Below are positions 23,790-38,258 of a DNA stretch of 64,000 nt, piece by piece. Every line of letters begins with the position of its first letter. Position 1 is the first letter of the stretch. This DNA comes from Tetrahymena elliotti 4EA. Lineage: Eukaryota > Ciliophora > Oligohymenophorea > Hymenostomatida > Tetrahymenidae. The notes beneath the pieces are model-generated. The model made no database searches and was not told where the DNA came from. It saw nothing but the letters and a program-made list of their open reading frames with translations. The translations under genes were made by a program, and so were the position numbers. The stretch is from contig JH720304.1 of assembly GCA_000231825.2 (NCBI GenBank), forward strand, positions 410,724 through 474,723. The letters run 5' to 3'.

Positions 23790-26700
23790 ATGAAACTCAT
23801 AAATTTGCTAATAACACTCATTTTTACTTCATTTTTGGTGCTTAAATAGGCATTTGCAGATTAGAATGGGCATATTTGCTCACATGACCCTTCAATACTT
23901 TAAAAAATTATGCCCCAAGAATATTATGATTCTATTTAAGAAATGAGCTAAAAAAGAAAAATGGTAGGCGGCTCTCCTTAACCCTACAGAGTAACTACTG
24001 ATTATAGTTACCTAGATGATCCTACCAATGGTACTGGTATGGATTCGACTAAAAAAGATTATATTATAAAAATTATGAAGGCAGCATAAATGTTTCTAAA
24101 GAATTTTATCAAAGTCATACCACGCTCTACACCTATAAAAAAGAGAGGAGGAGCATTATGCTATGATATAAATGTTCCTTCTTCGCTTTTAAGCACTGGT
24201 ATTTCAAACAGTGATCTCCACATACTAGTCACTTTTGAAAATAAGCCTGCAAGCTCTACCTTAGCTAATGCAGGTAAATAAAAAGCAATATTTCAGAGAA
24301 TACCATTTTTAGATTAAAAAAAGCTCTAAATAATTTTTATAAAAAGGTTATTGATAAGATTTGAATTTTTTTGATATAAAAATAGTTGCATGTGATTATG
24401 ATCCTGGTCCTATTGTTGGTAGAATTAAATTCAATATTGGTACTATGAAAAACATAGGTACAACTGCTCAAGCTTTCGAATCAGATTTCTCAACTGCTCT
24501 TCATGAAATTACTCATATATTAGGCTTTTCTTCTAGTGCAATGCAATATTGGATAGACTCAGACACAAATTAGCCTTATTTATCTAATGTAGGAAAAATT
24601 TAGGTAAAAGATACTGTAAGAGGAGTATCTAATGTTATTAAATTAAAATCAAAAAATGTTGTTGAAACAGCAAGGAGATATTATAATTGTCCAACCTTAG
24701 ATTCTGTACCTATGGAAAACTAAGGTGGATCAGGTTCTTTTGGCTCCCATTGGGAAAGAGATTTAATTTAGAATGAATACATGACTGCTAGTGCAATTTT
24801 AGGTAAATAAATTCAAAATCTATAAATATTAAATACTATAAACAAATAAAATATGAGATTATTTAATTTTATAAGATATTTATTTTTAATGTTAAAAAAT
24901 AGAACTAAAAAATAAAATTTTATTAAGTTTTAATTAAATATCTAATATATAAAAAATACAATAAATAATATTTGAAGAATTTTATAAAAAAATAATTTTT
25001 AAAATAATTAGTTTTTACTTACATTAAAAATTTTCTATGATTTTTAAAAGGACATTCTGTAATTTCTGAATTTACTGCTGCTCTTCTTATGGATACTGGG
25101 TTTTATGCTGAAATAAATACAAATTTGATAGAGAAAACATATTGGGGTAGAGGTAAGGGTTGTGATTTTATTAATAAATCTTGTGATGATACAAATAATT
25201 AATATCCAGAATTTACTTATAATTCAAAAACAAAATGTGATTTTTATTCTGTTGGGTATGGTGTAGTTCAAGGTGACCCATTTTCATAGTGTTAAGTGAT
25301 TTAAAATTATTCAAATGCTCAATGCTTTGATGATGTCTAAAATTCACCACATAATATTAAAAGAAATAATTCTGGTCCAGGATCTAAATGCTTCTTTTCA
25401 ACATCATTAGATAAAACATATACTATAGCAGATGATAATGGAGTAAGATGTCATAAGTATACATGTAGTGCTGATAACTCATAGATAATTGTTAATTTAT
25501 GGAAAGATGCTAGTCTTGAGATCAAGGCTACTTGTACTAAATAAAATTAAGTTATTGATTTAACCAAAATTTCTTCTAACACTAAAGGTAGTTTAACTTG
25601 TCCAGCAGATTTTAATCTATTTTGCAATTTTCCTTTATCTTGCTCTAACTTTTGTAATGGAAATGGTATTTGTTCTAATGTAATTATGTAATTATATTTT
25701 TTAAAATAAATAATCTAAATTTTAAAAAATAGGCTTAATGCTATTGCTTAGAAGGATTTGTTAGTGAAGATTGCTCAAAATAATGTCCTCCTCCTTAGGT
25801 ATGGGATGGTACTAAGTGTGTTGTGAATTGTGAAAACTCTACTTATTTAAATCCTGATAATGTAAAATATTTTTAATTTTTAGTTTTAAAATAATATTAA
25901 CTAAATATTTGTAAAGTCTTGTAAGGCTACTTGCCCTAAAGCTTACTTTAAAAATAATTCATCAAACACATGTGATTTATGTTATAGAACATGTAGTGTC
26001 TGCACAGACCCATTAAATACTTCTTGCAGTGAATGTAATCCTCCATATATTCTAAAAGGAACTACTTGCTAAGATCCAAATGTTGTAACTTGTGATTCGA
26101 GCTGTCTAACTTGTAGTGGATCTAATATTAATTAGTGTTTAACTTGTTCAGATGGAAGATTTTTAGATTAATACAAATAATGCACATTATGTCAAAGTCC
26201 GTGTAAAAATTGTACTGATTCTACTATTAAATGCATTGATTGTATAGCTGATCATACTTTTAATTCAGCAAATAATACTTGCTACCCTATCTGTGATATT
26301 AGTTGTCTTACATGTTCTTCTCCTAAAGATGATAGCAAATGTTTAACATGTAATGATGGGTATTTTTTAGCATCTGGTAAATGCTTATAATGTAGCTCGC
26401 CGTGCAAAACATGCTTAACTACATCTACAAAATGCTTATCATGTATTACAAATTATACATATGATAGCTCTAATAATGTTTGCAATCCTGATTGTGATGC
26501 ATCATGCAAAAATTGCTCATAGCCTAAAGATCCCAATTCTTGTATTTCTTGTTATGATGGATCCTTTCTTGATGTAAAATGTAATTTATGTACAACACCA
26601 TGTAAAACTTGTGAAAATTCTTCTACTAAATGTTCATCATGTATAACTAACTACAATTTTGATAGCTCTAAAAACTAGTGCAATCCTGTTTGTGATACAA

Positions 26701-29700
26701 CTTGCAAAACATGTTCTAAACCAAATGATGCAAATTCTTGTCTTAGTTGCAATGTTGGGTCTTTCCTTGAGGGTAATAAATGCTCTCTCTGCACATTTCC
26801 TTGTAAAACCTGTGGAAATTCTTCTACTAAATGTTTATCATGTATAACTAACTACAATTTTGATAATTCTAAATACTAGTGTAATTCTGTTTGTGATTCA
26901 ACCTGTAAAACATGCTCAATACCAAATGATGCTAATTCTTGTACTTCTTGCAATGATGGATCATTTCTTGATGGGAATAAATGTAGCTTATGCATATCAC
27001 CATGTAAAACTTGTGAAAATTCTTCTACTAAATGTTTCTCATGTTAAGCTAACTACAATTTTGATAATCCTAAAAACTTGTGTAATCCTGTTTGTGATTC
27101 AACTTGCAAAACATGCTCAAAACCAAAGGATGCTAATTCTTGTCTGGATTGTAATGATGGATTTTTCCTAGAAATTAATAAGTGCTCTCTCTGCGCATTG
27201 CCTTGTAAATCATGTGAGACATCTTCTACTGTATGTTCATCATGTGTAGCAAACTACAATTTTGATAGTTCTAAAAACTAGTGTAATCCTGTTTGTGATT
27301 CAACTTGTAAAACATGCTCAAAACCAAATGATGCTAATTCTTGTCTTAGCTGCAATGATGGGTCCTTCCTTGATGGCAGTAAATGTACTCTCTGTTCATC
27401 ACCCTGCAAATCATGTGATACATCTTCTATTAAATGCTTATCTTGCGTTGCAAATTTCTTACTTGATACTATTAAAAACTTGTGTATACCTGATTGTGAC
27501 TTAACTTGTAAAACTTGTTCAAAACCAAATGATGCTAATTCATGTATTTCTTGTCACGATGGGTATTTTATTGATAATAATAAATGTAATTCATGTAACT
27601 CCCCTTGTAAGACTTGTATTGGAGAGGCTAAAAAATGTTTATCTTGCATAACAAATTATACATATGATAGTACTAGTCATGTTTGTAATCCTTAATGTGA
27701 TAATTCATGTAAAACTTGTTAGAATCCATTTGATTAAAACTCTTGTCTCTCTTGTAATGATGGATTTTATTTAGATGGTAACAAATGTTTAAAATGTTAG
27801 ACACCTTGTAGTACTTGTGAAAGTAACTCTTAAAAATGTCTTTCGTGTATATCAAATTATACATTTAATTCTTAATAATTTATTTGTAGCCCAATATGTG
27901 ATGTTTCTTGCAAAAATTGTGTTGCTCCTTTGGATCCAACAAAATGTTAAGAATGCCAAAAAGAATTCTACTTAAGCAGTGGCCAATGCTTTAAGTGTAG
28001 CTCTCCATGTAAAGAGTGCATAGACAGCCATTCTAAATGCACTTCCTGTTAAATTAGTTATGATTATGATAGTTTAAAAAATACGTGTACTCCGATATGT
28101 GATAGCTCATGTAAAACTTGCCTTAAGCCAAAAGATTCCACATAATGCACTTCTTGTTAAGATGGAAGCTTTTTATCAAATGGAAAATGCTTAGCCTGTC
28201 AATTTCCTTGTCAGACATGTGAAAATTAATAAAATAGATGTTTATCTTGCTAAATCAACTATACATTTGATTATGCAACTAATAGCTGCAAACCTAACTG
28301 TGACAAAAGTTGTAAAACATGTTAAAATCCTAATGATTCAAATTCGTGCTTAACTTGTTTCGATGGTTATTTTTTAAGTGGTATTTAGTGTATAAAATGT
28401 AGTAGTCCATGCAAAACATGTGTTGATAACTCTAATAAATGCTTATCTTGTGTATCAGATAGTGATTATACATATGTTTCTAAATCTAAAAAATGCGAAC
28501 CAATTTGTGATTATTCTTGTTTAACTTGCAGTGAACCTAAAAATCCCTTCAAGTGTATCTCTTGTGCAGATGGAACATTTTTAAATTAAAATTAATGCTA
28601 AAAATGTTAAGCTCCTTGCTTGACATGTAAAAATTCTTCAACGGAATGTTTATCTTGCATAGATTCTAAATATACATATGATAATTAATAAAATATTTGT
28701 AAATCTATTTGTCATAATAGATGCAAAACATGTGCAAATCCAGATGATTCTAATTCATGTACTTCTTGTTATGATGGATTCTTTTTAAATGGATCTTAAT
28801 GCTAATAATGCTAGTCCCCATGCTAAAATTGTTAGATAAGTGCAAATACTTGCTTATCATGTTTATCGGGTTACTCCTTAAAATTACCAAACATTTGTGA
28901 AATAGTTTGTGCAAATTAATGTAAAACATGTTTAAAACCATTAGATAATAAACAATGTTCTAGCTGCATTGATGGATTTTATTTATCTAATTTGCAATGC
29001 TTACCTTGTTAAAATCCTTGTCAAAATTGTATTAATAATGCTAATAAATGCTTAAGTTGTAATTCTTCAAATTATAAATTTTAAGCTTCTAGTAATACCT
29101 GTTAAATGATTTGTGATGCTACCTGTAAAACATGTAATGAACCAAATAATCCTTTGAAATGCCTAGATTGTCCTGATGGAAGCTACTTTATAAAAGGAGA
29201 GTGTAAAAAGTGCTCTTAGCCATGTGGAAATTGCTAAACATATCCTACTAATTGCTTATCCTGTATTAGTTCTAATTATATTTTAAACAGCGCTATTAAT
29301 ACTTGTGAACCAATCTGTGACAACTCATGTAAAGCTTGTCTGTCACCAAAAGATGCTTCAAAATGTATTTCATGCCAAGATGGATTTTATTTAGACAAAG
29401 GATATTGTTAAAAGTGCTTACCTCCTTGCTCGAAATGTATAGACAATAATTAAAAATGCACATAGTGTGTTGATAAAGTTAATTATTAATTTGATGCCCC
29501 AAGTAATAAGTGTATAAAATTATGTCATTCATCTTGCAATGAATGTTCAGCCCCAAATGATATTTCTAAGTGTATTTCTTGTAATGATGGATTTTATTTA
29601 GATTCAGGTTATTGTATATAATGTAACTCACCATGCAATACTTGTAAAAATAGTACCTAATGTTTAACATGTTTATATGGTTACATCTTAGAACCTACTT

Positions 29701-32700
29701 CTGGCTAATGTTAAATATAATGTGATATATCATGCTTAAGTTGTAACAAATCTAATGACCCGAATTCTTGTTTATCATGCAGGGATGGTCTATTTTTAAA
29801 TAACTTGTCACAATGTTAACCTTGTAAATCTCCTTGCTAAAATTGTAATAGTTCTGCAAATAAATGTACTTCATGTGTTACTAATTACAAGTTAGATAGC
29901 TCATTTTAATCTTGTTCACCAATTTGTGATTCAAGCTGTTTGACTTGCTCAGAACCAAAAAACTAATCTAAATGTTTATCTTGTTCAAATGGATTTTTCT
30001 TAACATAAAATAAATGTTAGAAGTGTTAACAACCTTGTAAAACATGTTAAGATTCAGCAGATAAGTGCTTGTCTTGTATATCAAGTGATTTTATTTATGA
30101 TAAATCAAATTTCAAGTGTACTTCGAATTGCCATTCTTCATGCAAAGCCTGTAATGGACCTTCTTAGTCAAACTGTACTGATTGCTTTGACAACTTTTAT
30201 TTAGATAAAAATCAATGTTATGCTTGCTAATCTCCTTGTGATAATTGCACACTTTTTAATGATAATTGTTTGTCATGCATAAATGGGTACACTCTAAATG
30301 GTAATAAATGTGTCATAAATTGTGATTAATCTTGTCTAACTTGCTCTATCCCTAATGATGCAAAATAATGTAATAGTTGTAAAGATGGATTTTATTTAGA
30401 TTAAGGTTAATGTAAATCATGCTAATCACCTTGCTCAAAATGTTCTAACTTTGCTGCATAATGCACTGAATGTATTGCAAATTATCAATTAGAGAACAAC
30501 TAATGTAAACCTGCATGTGATAAATCATGTAAAAGTTGTAAAAAACCTGCTGATAGCAATTAATGTTTGAACTGCTTTGATGGATATTATTTGAATAATT
30601 CTTAGTGCCTTTAATGTAGTAGCCCATGTTCTACCTGTGAATTAAATTCAACAAAATGCTTAACTTGCTAAAAAGGTTATCAAATCAGTCTAAAAAATAA
30701 CAATATTTGTGAGCTTTCTTGTGATTCTTCATGTCTAACTTGCTCATAAAATTAAAATCCTAAAGCTTGTCTCAGCTGTTTACCAAATAAAATTTTAAGA
30801 GAAGGTGTCTGTTTAGATTGCCCACAGGGTGAATATTTAAGTTTTAACTAATGTTCAAAATGTATAAACAATTGTAAAGTCTGTAAAGATTCTAATACAT
30901 GTGAAATTTGTGAAGATGGATACTTTCTAGATTCTAAAAAGACTTGTAAATAATCTTCTACTAATTAAAATTGTCACTATACTTGTAACACATGTACAGG
31001 ATCTTCATATTCCCATTGTACTTAGTGTGCTGGAAATAGAGTTTTAAATAATAAATCAAACTTAACTAAATAATCTTAAGTTGTTGGAACTTGTGAATGC
31101 CCTTCTGGAACATCAGATTTTAATTAGCCATTTTGTGATTCTTCAAAAATACAAGAATCTATTAAGAAAATTGCTACTGCATTCTTTATTTCGTCAGGAG
31201 CTACTACTACAGTTTTAGGTAATATATATTCACCAACATCTATTTCCTATTTTTTAGAGATAAATAAAATGTTTTTAATTAATTTTATGATTTTTTGAAA
31301 GATGAATTAAATATTTACTTTTTTTATAAAATGTAGCAATAATATCAGCAAATCCTTTAGTTTTAGGAAGTTTGATAGAATTCAGTTAGACAATCAGCTT
31401 TCTTACATATATTAATGAAAAACCTGCTTTAGGATTTGATAGTGTAGCTCAAAATTTATATATTTCTCACATTACAAAAATCTTCAGTTTTAGTGGAATA
31501 AAAAAGACTTAATCTTCTAGAAATTTAGAAAATACTACTTAACAAAATTAATTGAACTCAGATGGATTTACTAATAATTCTAAGATTATCCTAAATGATA
31601 AATATCCAGAATTTGTTGTTAATGCTTTGTCAATTTTAATTATTACAGGATTAGCTTGGTTACTCTCTGCTTTAACAAGCTAGATTAATATATTAGATCC
31701 TAATTTATTCGCTGCCAAAGTTAAGAAAATTTTTTGCATCTCTTTTGCACTTTGCATATTTGTACTAACAAGTTAAGAGTTTAGTCTATTAATATTATTT
31801 TAATTCTAACAGCTTGGATTAGAAAATCAAATAGATACAGCAAGTGCTTTATTAACTTTCATTATATTTTTTTATATGATAGGATTTTTAGGTTATCTTT
31901 TCTTTAAACTCAATTATCAGTAAGTTTTAACTAAACCTATGTTGATTGCTTAATTTGCAATCAAAAATTCTACTAAGATACATCCTATAGTTAATTTATC
32001 TCAAACATAAGATGAAAATAAAATAGTAAACCCAGATTATTATACATTTTACATTGTTTATCAGTATATTAAATAAAATTCTTTCTTAAACAGAGCATTT
32101 GTGCAGATAGTTGTTATTAGAAAGATTGCTACATCTTTAATTATGACATTTGGATATGAAAATCCTATAACCCAAATTAGTGTATTACTATCTCTTTACT
32201 TTTTTTATTGGCTCTATGTTATATTGAGTAGGCCTTTCAAAGAAATGAAGCACATGATAGTCTAATCAGTAGTTGAAACAATCACTCTAAGCATGTACAT
32301 ATTATATCTTATACTTCTTAGCAATGATTCTGATCATGAAAAATAAAAAATTCTATCCTTAGTAATGTTGATATTTATACTGATAGCATTATTACTCTAC
32401 TTTTTAGTTTCATTTGTCTATCTTGTACTTTTTGCTATAAAATGCTTAAAGAAATGTGGATAAAAAAATAATGAAATTTAAGTTGTAAATAAATCTAATC
32501 ACTTTGAGAAAGATTTAAGCAAAGTTTAATTAAATTAAGTTACTATTTAGGAATCGAAGATATATACTAGGCCTATGGATACAAATTATTAATATAGAAA
32601 TACTAATTAAAATTAAATAACAAATTACATTTAAGAGGAAAAATTAAATTCTAGTTTAAATAATAACCAATCAATTATTTAAGAAAACCTAAATCTATCG

Positions 32701-32844
32701 AAATAAATTGTTTCTGAAAGAATATTTTTATACAGTCCTGAGAGAAATAAGCTCTAAAAAAGTAAAAAATAAAAATCATAATTTGAAAATTCAAATACAA
32801 TAAATCATTTAAAATTAGATAGATAAGCTTTAACCTTAAGATGA
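23790..32844 (+). CDS. Leishmanolysin (M8) protease fused to CxxC repeats and a multipass membrane domain
   Basis: Predicted secretory or cell-surface zinc metalloprotease. Six exons (23790-24273, 24386-24802, 25051-25679, 25733-25861, 25917-31218, 31337-32844) sum to exactly 2,822 residues. A signal peptide (MKLINLLITLIFTSFLVL) precedes the M8 domain. Zinc motif HEITH is at 201-205, with the third ligand His283 in GSFGSHWERD and the Met-turn in ALLMDTGFY, all standard for leishmanolysin. An EGF-like segment (CNGNGICSN...CYCLEGF) lies near residue 510. About 25 furin/VSP-like repeats of 65-69 residues fill about 611-2231, each of the form CDxxCKTC...C..C..G.FL....C..C..PCKTC....CLSC. Several transmembrane helices (about 2298-2695) and a Gln/Asn-rich cytosolic tail follow. 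The Cys residues suggest many disulfides. Substrate unknown. A standard-code reading shows only fragments. Confidence 0.9.
26090..30950 (+). repeat. Coding tandem repeat, about 25 units of about 200 nt
   Basis: The CxxC-repeat block of the leishmanolysin-like gene. TGTGAT..(T/A)..TG(T/C) unit starts lie near 26092, 26291, 26494, 26688, 26889, 27092, 27293, 27494, 27696 and so on, spaced about 195-207 nt. Units between about 26650 and 27500 are nearly identical at DNA level (for example, the stretch coding NYNFD(S/N)SKN recurs four times), while outer units share only the Cys framework. This indicates recent duplication or gene conversion in the middle of an old array. Confidence 0.85.
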
Positions 32845-33586
32845 TCTATTTTCATAAAAAATTCTTACTAAGATCCCTGGTATATCTAATGATCTTTAAA
32901 ATTATTCAAAGAATAAAAAGGATATCTAATTTTAAGAAATATTTTGAAGTCTAAAATATTTTTGATTTGTATTTTCATTTTTTCTCAATAAAGAAATTTT
33001 AAATAATAAAAATTAGGTTGTAATTTTTAAGTTAGTGCAAAAATAAAAATTTTATATTTTAAATAAATATTAAATCTATTTCTAAGATATTAATTCTTTT
33101 TTTTATTAATTAAGATTAAATACTAGATCTATTAAATTTATTTGAAAAATATTAAAAATAAAATAAATTTTTTATAATTTAGACATTTCAAATAAAGGCA
33201 TAAGGAATAATTTTGATTTTAAATTTGCATTTTCAAGAACAATTTTTCCAATTTATTGAAAACTAAAGTTTTGAACTAATATGATAAATTGATGATAGTA
33301 TACTAACTGAGGTTTTCTAAAATTCAATTGTATTCATATTTTTAAAATTGAGGTATACCAGGTAGAAAAGTAATATTTCAATTTCTTAGTTATTAATGAT
33401 TACATTAGTATGATTTTATACTATCAAAACAGAGAAAATTATTTGTATTTGTTAAGAACAATAAATTGTGATTTAGAAAAAACTTTACAATATTTCATTT
33501 ACTTAACTTAGATAATAAATTTACTTTTTTATAAAGCAGGGTGATAATAAATTTTTGTAATAATAATCAATAAAGAATAAGATTAA
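32845..33586. other. Intergenic, no gene seen
   Basis: AT-rich spacer between two large same-strand genes; no recognised feature. Confidence 0.5.
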
Positions 33587-36500
33587 ATGATAAGTTCATT
33601 GTAAAACATAGCTAAAAAAACTGAGTTTAATATTTGTATCATATTATGCCCTTCTTCAATACTGTTATTAATGATATCCACATTTTAAATTATTTTTACA
33701 AGCAACTCTTTGGACTAAGCTCTAGGCCTATTTTATAATGCAACAACCTACTAAAAAACTCAATTTGCTTTACTTGAAAATTAGTTTCTCCTTTAAATTT
33801 TATCATACGATATTTAGTAGGAAGTGTTTACCATTAATATGGTATTAAATGCAAAAAATAAAACATAAAATGGAATGATCATAAAAAACCCAAAATTTGT
33901 AAATACAATTCTTAATATATAAAAAACATATGACAATTAAGGAGACTCCTACCTATTAAATTTATATAAAAATAAGTCATATATGATTTCAAGCTGGTAA
34001 TTATTTAGATTGCGTATTAACTTAAAATTATTTTCAAGTGCAAAGATTTATCTGATATTTGAATAAACTAATTCATAACATTATTAATAAAATCTACAAA
34101 AAAAGAAATTTATTTTATTGTACCTTAATCAAATTTCCTCTCATCTATTAAAATATTATTTAAAGACATTATTACATAAATTAAATAAGTAGAAGTAAAT
34201 ATAAATTTGTTTATCTCTAGTGCTAATTAATAATTATATTTTTTAACGAAAATTAGATTACTTTTCTGTTTTAATTTAGTTAAAAATCTAATCTATATAA
34301 ACAATAAATATTTTTTCATACATTTAAAAATAGGTATTAAAAGGATGCATTAGAAGAAAATGAGTTGGATAGATTTTCAAAAGACTAATTAATAAATTCT
34401 AGTTATATAGATTTCATTTGGAAAGCTAATCTACAATTAAACAATTTAAATGACAATCAATACTTACAAAAAGCTAAAATAACTGCTTAATCTTATTTCA
34501 TGGTCTTTAATTATGATGGGTTATATTATGGTGCTGGAGCTAATATGACTTATTTAAAGGCATAAAAATAACCTTAATGTAATTTTAGTAAAAATTACTA
34601 TGACTCAAGATGTTAGGAATATTTCAAATGGATTGTTAGTTTAAATGAAACTATAACTCAAAGCTTCCCACCCACAAATTTTATTTATTCAAATGACACC
34701 AAGTCTTATGTTTCTTTTGGGTTTTGTAAAAAATATGAATAGTCAAAAAATATTGATATTAAACATTAAATAGAGCTTAATAAACATACCTAAATGAATC
34801 CTTTTACTATAATCTGTAATTCTTTTAATCTTGAAAAAAAGAATAAAATTTTTGAGACCATAAACAAAAGTAATAGATTGAGGATAATATTTGAACCAAT
34901 AACTCTAAGGGTTGTCTTTCAAAGTGATTTATAAATTTTTAATAACACTATTATTAGCATACAAGAATCTTATTTAAATAGACTCAATTCCAAATAAAAA
35001 TAATTGTATTTTTTAAAATAAATAAATGATTTTAAATAGCAATAAATGTTTAAAAAATGTAATAAAGATAAAAACAAGCTTTTTAATTTAAATGAGGGTC
35101 CTTCGATATATTAATTTGATTTCTAAATACAAAATAACTAATATCGAGCTATACTTTAATCAATATATGTTATTGATTCAGATAAAAATAATAAATTCTG
35201 CTATAAAAATAATCTTATGATTCTAACAATAGTTGAATTTAATTTTTTATAAGAAATAACTCAATCCATCCAAAAATAAACATAAAAAATCAAAAAAATT
35301 TTTTTGATTGTAATTTACTTGGTTGTTGGGTTATATTTTCTTCTGAATTTCTACTATTCTAAATATATTTCTGCTTTTGTTTTTTAATCTATTGATAACC
35401 TAACAATTGCATTAAAAAAAGTAAAGATAAGTGAAGATACAAACTATTCTCTTTTATTTGAAGATAAAACATTTTTATAAAATTTCTAAAAATAGAGTGA
35501 AAATCTTTAATTATCATCAGATATGAGTATAGTATATGAAATATTTTAAGATTTGTTCTTGACTCTAATTTTTATGACCTAAAACCTAATAGGTTAAAAT
35601 GAAAGTTTAGCATTGATAGAGCTAACAAAATAAATTTAATACTTTTAGAAGCTAAAGAATATGAGAGCTCTTGGGATATGCTATAATAATATTGGTAATA
35701 TACACTTTAATAATAATAGGTTCGAAGAAGCTTATGATTATTATTGTCGTTCAATAGTTTGCTGCTAATATGAAATGAATTTTTACAAAGACCTAGGAAG
35801 CAATTTAGGAGAAATTAATCCATAAATTGAAAATTTTTAAAGTAAAATTAATGAAGCTACATTGGATTAAGATTACTCAAACAATTAAAATTCACAATTT
35901 AATGCTTAAAATGTTAAAAATTAATCAAATATTTTTTCTCCAACTAAAAATAAAAAGTATTAAAAAATTAAAAATAGTGAATTAGAACTTATTTCTACAC
36001 TTTTTACAAGAAAGTATAATTGCTTTAAAGCCGTATTTTAATATATGATGAGTGACAAAAATAAGGTTGGAAATTGGGATTTACAGGCTTTTTTAATGAA
36101 AGAAATATAAGATCTAAATTTTCTATAAAATGGAGATAGGCCATTTTTGAATCAAAAAAATAAAATCGTTTATAATATTTATCTATTACTAGTTTATGCT
36201 AATGCAGGATTAGTAAAATAATGTGAGGAAATTTTAAAAGATAATGAAAATATTTATTATGAATATTTATATTCAAATATAGGAAATGCAGAGAAATCAA
36301 ATTTACAAATTGATGCTAGTTTTATTAAGAAATAAATAGAATTAAAATAAAAAAATATAAATAGTTATAAATAACCATTAAATTCTGAGCAATCTTATGT
36401 GACGACACACAGTTAAAAATCAAAAATCAAAAATACGGAATAATTAAAATTGAATTTAGATAAATTAGACATTCAAAAAAATCTTGATAGTATAATTCAT

Positions 36501-38258
36501 CTCTGTTATTTAAGTTAAAGAGGGATTTACAGTTTAATAAATAAGTAATACAAATAAGCTGCAGATAATTTCACTTAGATATTTGAGCAGTGCCCAACCC
36601 ACTCTCAGCATGTAAAAAGTCATAGCTTTTACTAGCTTTATTTAATATTTTAAGAATTCAATCTTTCTCACCCGTTAGTTGAAAAGATATTTAATGAATA
36701 AATAAACGAGTTTTCTTATAAAATAAGTTTTATATACATAGATTATGAAGAACAGAAATCTTCTTTTAAATAATTAAATGAAGATTTAATTATTGAATAA
36801 TTTAATCAATCCTATTCTAACAATAGTATTTTCTTTAACAATGAATACTAAAAATGTAAGAAATAAAAAGCAATGAAGCTATGCTAAAATATAGTTAATA
36901 CCATTTTGAAAAAAGATGATGATTACTTTGGATTGATTTACTCTTCTTTAGAAGAAATGAGAATTTAGCAAAGAATTTCAATGATAAATTATAAATTTAT
37001 ATAAAAAAATTATGAAAGTATAAATTAGCTTATTTAATCTAGTTTTTTCATACATGATTCCCACACAGATGTTGACAATTTGTTTAATTTAAGTCAAAAC
37101 TCATATATACCTAAAGATTACTTATTAAAGAAAAATTTGTCATAAAATAAAAGCTCTTACAATAATAAAATATTTGAATAAAGTTTTAATAGTTATAAGA
37201 CATTCGAGTAAAGTTTTGAAAATAATTAAAGTCAATGTAACAATTAAAGTATGCTAATTTCATAAAATCTAGTAGAAAACAGTAAAGAAAGCTCAAATAA
37301 TTTTTATCAGCTACAGCCTTCCAAATAATTTAGTAAAAAAAATAATGGAAGTAAATTACTAAAAAATGTATTTAAATTTAATTTATTAGGGTTGTAAAAA
37401 ACTCAAAAAGAAATAAATAAATATAAAGAATAAACTTAATTGTTAAATAACGAAACAAAACCAAATATAGATACTCATCTTTTATTAAGTTAAGTAACTC
37501 AATCTGATAATTTAAATGTAAGCTAAAAAATTCGTACCTTTGAACCTAAGGTAAGTCTTTACTAAAAAAATTTTGAATGTAAGCATTCTTAAAGTGATTG
37601 TAAAGAATAAGATATTTAAAATATTTATAAACAAAATAAATTTATTGAGAAAACTTAATTATATCAAACATAATTTCAAGACAGTAAAGATAAGTTAGAT
37701 ATTGTTCAAGAACAAAGTCCTTTAAACAATCTAATTGAAATAGAAAATAATCTTATTAAAAAAAGAAATCTATTTTACTTTAGTCTAAGAAAAGCTATTT
37801 AATAGCTAGCTTAATAATTTGATGAAAAATCGATTCATTTAAAACTATTCAAAGCATAATTTTTTAAAGAAATCAATAAAACTTAAATATTAGATTAGCA
37901 AGAATGGAGGAGGAAATAGGGAAATATACAAGAGTTCTTTATTTCTAAATTCTTAAAAAAACAAAAATATTAAAATTGCATAATTGCTGTAGTAGATGAT
38001 TTGTATATGATTTAAGAAAATGATCCAATCTTTGAAAGACTTATAAAAAATCTAAGCAGTTTTGAAATAGAATTATGCATTCTCTTACAAAGTAAAAGTC
38101 TATCTATGAAAGAGTAAAATGTATTTAAAGATGTTGTTGTTAACAACAAAGTAGTTGTTAGCTTTTTTGTTAGTGAAGTTAGTTTATAAATTTACTTAGA
38201 TTACTCAAGAAATTCGAAATATCATGATAAAACTCCTATGTTTTTTGAGAATTTCTGA
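33587..38258 (+). CDS. Two-TM receptor-like protein with TPR motif
   Basis: Two exons, 33587-33996 and 34334-38258 (337-nt intron, phase 2), give 1,444 residues. The second exon is a single 3.9-kb open stretch without TGA. A hydrophobic segment near residues 17-40 and a second at about 458-478 (IFLIVIYLVVGLYFLLNFYY) enclose a region of about 410 residues, probably extracellular, as in Cache-type sensors. The cytosolic part begins with a TPR-like helix pair at about 581-611 (ALGICYNNIGNIHFNNNRFE, then an AYDYY helix). Long Asn/Ser/Gln-rich linkers follow, and a C-terminal segment from about residue 1353 (CIIAVVDDLYMIQEN...) is weakly reminiscent of a von Willebrand A fold. Large sensors of this design are multiplied in ciliates, from memory. 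Ligand and output unknown. Confidence 0.6.

Noticed and set aside
26659..27864. Several short Leu/Ile/Val-rich and Cys-rich standard-code frames
   Set aside because: They are shadows or fragments of the CxxC repeat block; the true frame continues through TAA/TAG as Gln.
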